From Ephemerocybe angulata (lineage: Eukaryota; Basidiomycota; Agaricomycetes; Agaricales; Psathyrellaceae): a stretch of DNA of 64,000 nucleotides. Below are positions 58,801 through 64,000 of the stretch, piece after piece (position 1 is the stretch's first letter; each line of letters opens with the position of its first letter). Made by a program: the position numbers and the translations under genes. The DNA is taken from assembly GCA_013368325.1 (NCBI GenBank), contig JAACJK010000164.1, positions 1,240,001 to 1,304,000 on the forward strand. Reading direction: 5' to 3'. The notes under the pieces are model-generated. The model made no database searches and was not told the DNA's origin. It saw only the letters and a list, made by a program, of their open reading frames with translations.

Positions 58801-61340
58801 GTTTTTTCTATTGCATGCTTAAGAAAGCTACTGAGTTATCACCAGGCGACTTCCTGGAATGCCAAACCCCTGCATTCGACGTCGAGATGTTCAAGACTGT
58901 CTGGAAACCCGTCATCACTGCTATTGCTTATGCCTTCATCACGTTCGAGGACGACTACATTATCCAAAGAGCCATTGCGGGATTCCGCCAGTGTGCAACT
59001 CTTGCCGGTCGCTTTAACCTTCCTGACGTTTTTGACTTCGTTGTGATCTCCCTTTCACAAGCGACTGGCCTTCTCTCCGAGTCATTGCCATCTGTCATCC
59101 CCAACTACCCTGTGGTTGAGGTGGAAGGGCAGTCTGTGACAGTGTCTAGACTATCCGTCGAGTTTGGGACGAACTTCAAGGGTCAACTCGCCGCTGTAGT
59201 TCTTTTTAATATCGTCAACGGGAATGGCAATGCCTTGCGCGAAGGATGGACACAGGTGACCAATAACCAGCCCTCGATAGACTTGCACCGGCTTGCTGAC
59301 CATCCCGATAGATCTTTGAGATGTTCCAAAATCTCTTTTTACACACCCTTCTGCCAAGTCGCATGCTGCAAATGCAAGACTTCCTTGGGGGCGTCGTTAC
59401 GATTCCCATGAGAGGTAGCCAACCACAGCAAGTTCAGGCGCCGAGCCAGGGAGGGTTGCTTTCAGCCCTGTCATCATATCTCATGACTCCTTACAGCAAT
59501 GAGCCCCAGGTCCCAGATGCAACCGACGCCGATGTGGAGAACACCTTGTGCAGTATTGATTGTATTACTTCGTGCAGACTGGACGAACTATACAGCCAGA
59601 TTGTGTACGTATATCTTTCGTCTCCTACTTCTCGCGTCTGAATGTTTGGTTTTCAGACAATTGGAACCAGAAGCTATTGTGGCGGCGGTTCGCGCTCTGG
59701 AGGCTCTTGCACATGAACGGGCAATTGCGAAGTTAAAACTGCAAACAGAGGACAACCTGACATCGCTGGATGATCCCCCACCGAAGCTTCCTTACGACCC
59801 AGCTTCCGTCTTCCTTTTGGAAACGATGATCAACATCGCTACTCAAGCACCTCAATACATTGAGGAAATCTGGTGGGTCCTCTATGTTCATTTAGATTCT
59901 CCCCTTAACTAAACGGTAACAGGCCCATCGTGTTCGAGCATCTCTCCGCTCTATTGTCGTCTTCCACTCAGTACAGCGATCTACTCATCGAACGAGCAGT
60001 TGTGTCGCTTCTCCGTGTGTGCAGGCTACTTGCACAAACTGTGAGTCCCCCGTCGCAAACACCATGCCATCTGTTCTAACGCCCCGAACTAGCCTGCCCT
60101 TCGTGACCAATTGTATGTCTCGTTTGACCTACTCGCTCGAATGGATCCCTCTGTTGCCAGTTCCATTGGCATAGGAGAGCAGATCATCTCCGGGCTGATT
60201 CTTATTATGAAGGAACACAAAGACATTATCAAGTCAGTTTTTCCTAACTTCCCTAACCGTGTACGAGCGCATCTGACGTCCAAACTAGATCTCCAACTGA
60301 GTGGAATCTCGTCTTTGCCCTGATCCGAACCACACTATCTCAAGCCGAGGCTGCGAAGATGTCATTTGACCTCATATCAACATTAACCGCTGAAGGTCCC
60401 GACATGCAAGTCACCCTAGATAACTTCGCTGGTCTTGTGAACGTCTTGGACGACTTTGCTACCGCCGCTGGAACTGTGACCGAGGCACATCAACAACGGC
60501 GCAGGAAGGTTGAGCCTTTAACAGCTGCAAAGTAAGTGCTTCATTACCTTGTTAATCGATATCAAACCGACAGCCCTTTATAGCTCTCCTGCTGTCGAAC
60601 GAGGAAGTCGGTCGATTGACCTTCTCTCTGGACTCTACAAACGACTGCCGGCTCTTCTTGAAGGGTCTCAGGTTTCTCACTCGCACGTCTGGAAGCAGCT
60701 CGTCCTTCCTCTGCTGACATCACTTGGACACCAATCCACCAACGCTTCGCGGGAGGTCCGACACAGCGCCATCGGCCAATTGCAACGCATTCTCCTTGGA
60801 CCTTCTCTGACCTCAGAAGACACCGTGCAGAACCAAGTCGAGGATATCTTCAACCGGGTTGTGTTTAAATTGGTCGATGAGCTACTGAAACCCCAGGTGT
60901 ACCAACGCGATCCCCAGGGCATTCCGGAGACGCGTTTAAGGGCCTCCGCCTTGCTTTGCAAATCGTTCATGCACCTGGAGCTGCGGGAGAGCCAGAAGCG
61001 CCCAGACTTCCGCCTGTTGTGGATCCAAATCCTTGACTTGATGGATCGGCTCATGAACATCGACAAGAACGACCAACTGGTGCGTCTGCTTTCCCAGCTA
61101 AAACTCATTTTACGGTGCTAACTTACGTCGTAGTACGAGGCTGTGCCTGAATCGCTGAAGAATGTACTCCTGGTCATGAACGCGGCCGGCATATTGGTTC
61201 CGCCGCCTGCGGATGGCAGTGGTGAGGAGCAAGACGAAGTGCAGAAGACCCTCTGGACTGCCACACATGAGCGCATGGAGCGCTTCCTCCCTCGGTTCCT
61301 TACGAGCATCATACCCCCTTCGCAACCTCTTTCACCCTGA
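55830..61340 (+). CDS. GEA1: GBF1/Gea-type Sec7 ARF guanine nucleotide exchange factor
   Basis: This Golgi ARF-GEF activates Arf1 for COPI coat recruitment. The DCB domain starts with VLYAEILAVTSAMRKNSRWA; HUS follows (IDFLTKAVYPAQ and upstream). An acidic linker rich in PEAEPE units (56640-56900) separates DCB and HUS segments. The Sec7 domain (about 57900-58850) begins KSGLAFLEENGLI; its catalytic Glu lies in AFRLPGEAQQIARI, followed by YSVIMLNTDQHNPQVRKRM. Downstream HDS domains include FLHTLLPSRMLQMQDFLGGV and KRPDFRLLWIQILDLMDRLM. It ends TSIIPPSQPLSP. About 1,480 residues with more than 20 introns. Starts at 55830 (MSSSSPTVVG) and, in frame, 55770 are both possible. GEA1 is used in the generic sense because yeast has two paralogues. 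It converges on the arrestin-like gene. Confidence 0.94.
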
Positions 61341-61768
61341 ATATTGTCATAACATAGAACATGGTCGGCTGGAATAGATACCTTTCCTTTCCTATGAAGT
61401 TCTGTAGACAGCCTGAGGTTCATGTCCCATTCCGTTACGTTATTGGCGGTACGCCCCCACTAACATAACGTTATGTTCGTCATCCTGGATGATGTATGAC
61501 CTTGTATGACGCAGACAGGGCCCAATGGTCTCGACGGGAAATGGGGTTTATACGATGTATAAGTGAACCTAGTGAAGCGAGTAAGAACGGGAAGCATGGT
61601 GGTACCATCATTGGTACAGGATATGTATAAAGCTACAACTATGATGCAATGCAATGCAACGAAAACGGTGATTAAACACGCCTTGTGTAATGTAATGACG
61701 AATGAATGGTTCGTATAGATGGATACCACGGAAACGGAACGACAGAAAGCAATCGAGGGTCTGAAGAA
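61341..61768. other. Convergent 3' region between GEA1 and the arrestin-like gene
   Basis: The 428 bp hold two facing 3' UTRs. A short ATGCA repeat (GATGCAATGCAATGCAACG near 61640) is the only local repeat seen. No further gene is visible. Confidence 0.5.
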
Positions 61769-63272
61769 CTAGTAGATGCGCCGCAGGCTACCCGAGAGAC
61801 CAACCGCTGGTGTTGCAGTTCCGCCGCTTGACACGAATTCTCGGTCCAGGGCACCCCAGCTGCTCGTGCAAACATTAATTTCTTCCTCATGGATGAACGT
61901 TGGTATATGGGATGAGAAACTTGACGGTGGGCGTAATGAGACGCGTAGGATATACTAGAAACGTAGTCAATAAGGCGACTTCACAAGGTGTAGCCAAGTC
62001 GCGCGACTAACCTTGACATGTGCGTAGCCCGGCACCGACCAGCTCATCTCAGCCCCTACGTCCCCTGTCCGAATCTCTCCCTTGAGCACAATAACCCCCT
62101 CGGCCCACCCGGAATTCTTGCGCAAGGTTGCCGAGGATACAAGGATGTTGCGTTCCGAATATTCATCACCTCGAATGGCGATCCCAACACGCTTGTACAG
62201 GTGCACCGCGATGCTCTCGCACAAGAGCTCGGCGAGGCACGGCTCATCTGCGAAGGCGAGCGAAAGCATGAAGGGCATTTCTTGCCCGGACGAGAAGGTC
62301 GCTGGGTCGGGGACGGAGAGGTATACGGAATTTCGGAGTTGTTCGAGTTTCTCCTTTTGACATGGGCTAGGTGTTTTTTTGGTGGGGAAGACGGGGGGAA
62401 CGGGGAAAGACCGCAGACGTTCTGGGCCTACGAGGAAGAGGGGAGGGTTCTCGCAATGTCTGGATGCTGGTGGAAGGATACATATAGGTGGTGAGATGGG
62501 ATTCGTCTTTGGGAGGTAGTAGAAGGAAATGAGACGACTGTGGGTCTTGTCAAAATCATGAGATTCCAGTTTCGCTGCGGGAAACGAACCTTTCAGTCTT
62601 CCGGCGCTTCTTTATTCTCCAAGTCACACTAAAGCGGATATAGTACGAAACTTCAAGGATATAGCCTGTGTCGGCGAAGAAAAAAGACGGTGGGCAGGCG
62701 AATTTGTTCCCTTCGTACATCGTCGAAGAAGGGACGGGTACAGAAAATGTACATTCTGGCACTCCAGGGTCGTAAGGAACGTTCACGGTGTGCGATAGGA
62801 AGGTGCAGTTATCCGCTGTCACTTTCTTCTCCGGACATGTTAGCCGGAGACGGCCTTCAACCTGCACTAAAAGTCAGAAATGCATAAGGGACGAGGCACT
62901 AGTAGGCCGCGGACTTACCGTAGCCTGAATGGACTCGACGTTGCATGCAGGATCTAGAAGCTCTAACGAGCCGTCGACGTGCCCATGCAAACCATATGTT
63001 GGACTGTTCAGTTTCCACATCTTCCTGCCAAGATTGACCTTGAAGTGCTTAGTCTCGAATATCCATTCGCAAGCAGGACATCCTGTCCGTCTCGGTGGCT
63101 CGAACTGCAACAGGCATTCCGAGCTACCTGCTTGCGCCGAGTACACGGGCAGCGCCTGTGCTTCGTCGACTTGGTATTCTGGTAGTGTGGGGTCGAGGAC
63201 GGGCATTCGGAAATTGTGAGGGTATCTTCGAGACGGCCCCCATGATGATATACAGGAGCTGTTTGGAGCCAT
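61769..63272 (-). CDS. Arrestin-like (ART/alpha-arrestin) domain protein
   Basis: Fungal arrestin-like proteins recruit Rsp5-type ubiquitin ligases to membrane cargo. Visible arrestin-fold blocks are SPTYGLHGHVDGSLELLDPA and VEGRLRLTCPEKK, then CTFSVPVPSSTMYEGNKFAC, DTGYILEVSYYIRFSVTW, and in the second half SWSVPGYAHVKYILRVSLRP after a 50-odd-nt intron (acceptor TTTCTAG). The chain ends VGLSGSLRRIY at 61769. About 430 residues with several introns. No clear PPxY motif was seen in the parts I could read. The start is uncertain: 63272 (MAPNSSCISS) and, in frame, 63206 (MPVLDPTLPEYQ) are candidates, and an additional 5' exon is possible. It is divergent from the HIBADH gene. Confidence 0.7.
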
Positions 63273-63617
63273 AGAGTCCGAAGACCAGTGGGGTAGGGCT
63301 GTAGCTGGGAAAGAGACGCAGATGCAATGTCGTCATCTGGCGCTTTTGAGGCCATAGCGTGGGCCATCGACAGCCCAAATTAATGACATATCGCAGGAGA
63401 TAAGAAACTTAATGCCGCTAGCTTTAGACTGCACGTAGTCGCCATGCGCGAATGCGTTGAGATTTGAGTGCATGTTGGGGTTAGAACGAAGAAGCGAGTC
63501 AACGTCTAGGCAGCTTCATTATTTGATGGCACACCGTACTCAAGATCCGGATTCCGAACATCGTTTAGCTGCCGACACCGTTGCCCCTGTCCGTGTTCAA
63601 CTTGAACATCGACCACG
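63273..63617. other. Divergent region between the arrestin-like gene and HIBADH
   Basis: The 345 bp include open frames that overlap the possible 5' exon of the arrestin-like gene (63273-63378) and the shared promoter. No E-box motif of the type seen elsewhere was noticed. Confidence 0.4.
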
Positions 63618-64000
63618 ATGAGGCACTCAGTAAGATCCATGCAGTCTATATTACAGCGTTCAAGCACCACAAGCTTCATCGGCCTTGGTCGCATGGGCTC
63701 TGAAATGGCGACCAACCTGTTCTCGAAACAGTATGCCGCGTCCAAAGATACCCACTTCGTCGTCTGCGACGCAGTGCCAGAAGCTGCCCAGTCTTTCGTC
63801 AACATCTTTACACAGCAGAACCCTGGGGCAAATGTAACTATAGCCGAGTCACCGCAGGAGTAAGCGCTTCAGAGAGTTACCATGTTCTCGCCGTACGCTG
63901 ACAAGACATTAGAGCTGCTCTCAAGGCTGGTACAATCGTCACGATGCTTCCTTCGTCGCCCCACGTCAAAGAAGTCTATACCAATAGAATTATCCCTGCC
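63618..64000 (+). CDS. 3-hydroxyisobutyrate dehydrogenase, 5' part (partial)
   Basis: This mitochondrial valine-catabolism enzyme oxidises 3-hydroxyisobutyrate to methylmalonate semialdehyde with NAD+. The N-terminus MRHSVRSMQSILQRSS is presequence-like and is followed by the Rossmann glycine motif FIGLGRMGSEMATNL, then FVVCDAVPEAAQSF. After an intron of about 50 nt (from 63861) the next exon reads AALKAGTIVTMLPSSPHVKE, the conserved TMLPSS block. The gene runs off the right edge and the catalytic Lys region is not in the window. Starts at 63618 or 63639 are both possible. Other beta-hydroxyacid dehydrogenases share this fold, but the motif spacing fits HIBADH best. Confidence 0.88.

Overview
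The window is nuclear DNA of a filamentous basidiomycete, most likely an Agaricomycete. Nearly every gene is cut by several GT-AG introns of about 45-70 nt with CTGAC/TTGAC-like branch sites. The products are typical fungal housekeeping proteins. Genes occur about every 2 kb on both strands, with divergent starts 77-230 bp apart and convergent stops 46-430 bp apart. I see no bacterial-type operon, no CRISPR array, no rRNA or tRNA gene and no intact transposon. The species cannot be told from sequence alone.

Layout, left to right: the 3' end of an unknown gene; a mitochondrial PDK/BCKDK-type kinase; proteasome ATPase RPT1 divergent from V-ATPase subunit A (VMA1); a secreted fasciclin protein; tRNA dimethylallyltransferase (MOD5) divergent from mitoribosomal uL15m; splicing factor PRP38 divergent from an E(z)/KMT6-type SET methyltransferase; a phosphopentomutase/phosphoglucomutase; an RCO1-like double PHD protein; MCM-binding protein MCMBP divergent from the flippase subunit CDC50; an RNA 3'-phosphate cyclase carrying an apparent one-base frameshift; a 1.3-kb gene-free island rich in small palindromes; a HOOK dynein adaptor; an EI24/RRT8-like membrane protein; mitochondrial YME2 divergent from an FG nucleoporin; TRAPPC13; V-ATPase subunit H (VMA13) divergent from mitoribosomal mL46; mitochondrial nuclease NUC1 divergent from TFIIH subunit TFB3/MAT1; a ZUFSP/C78 peptidase divergent from an unrecognised gene; a PPPDE-thioredoxin-PUL fusion protein; proteasome alpha4 (PRE6); a GBF1/Gea-type Sec7 ARF-GEF; an arrestin-like protein; and the 5' part of 3-hydroxyisobutyrate dehydrogenase.

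The genes form no pathway cluster, but themes recur: acidification and secretory traffic (VMA1, VMA13, CDC50, TRAPPC13, Gea, HOOK), ubiquitin/proteasome (RPT1, PRE6, ZUFSP-like, PPPDE protein), mitochondria (kinase, uL15m, mL46, YME2, NUC1) and chromatin/transcription (KMT6, RCO1, TFB3). The observations most worth checking are: an 11-bp motif shared by the VMA1/RPT1 and VMA13/mL46 divergent promoters, with a close variant before PRE6; a full set of brefeldin-sensitivity residues in the Sec7 domain; the frameshift in the RNA cyclase gene; the palindrome island; and very short exons in VMA1 and KMT6. I found no convincing wholly new biological system.

CDS coordinates run from start codon to stop codon on the genomic sequence and include introns. 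Residue positions are estimates from hand splicing.
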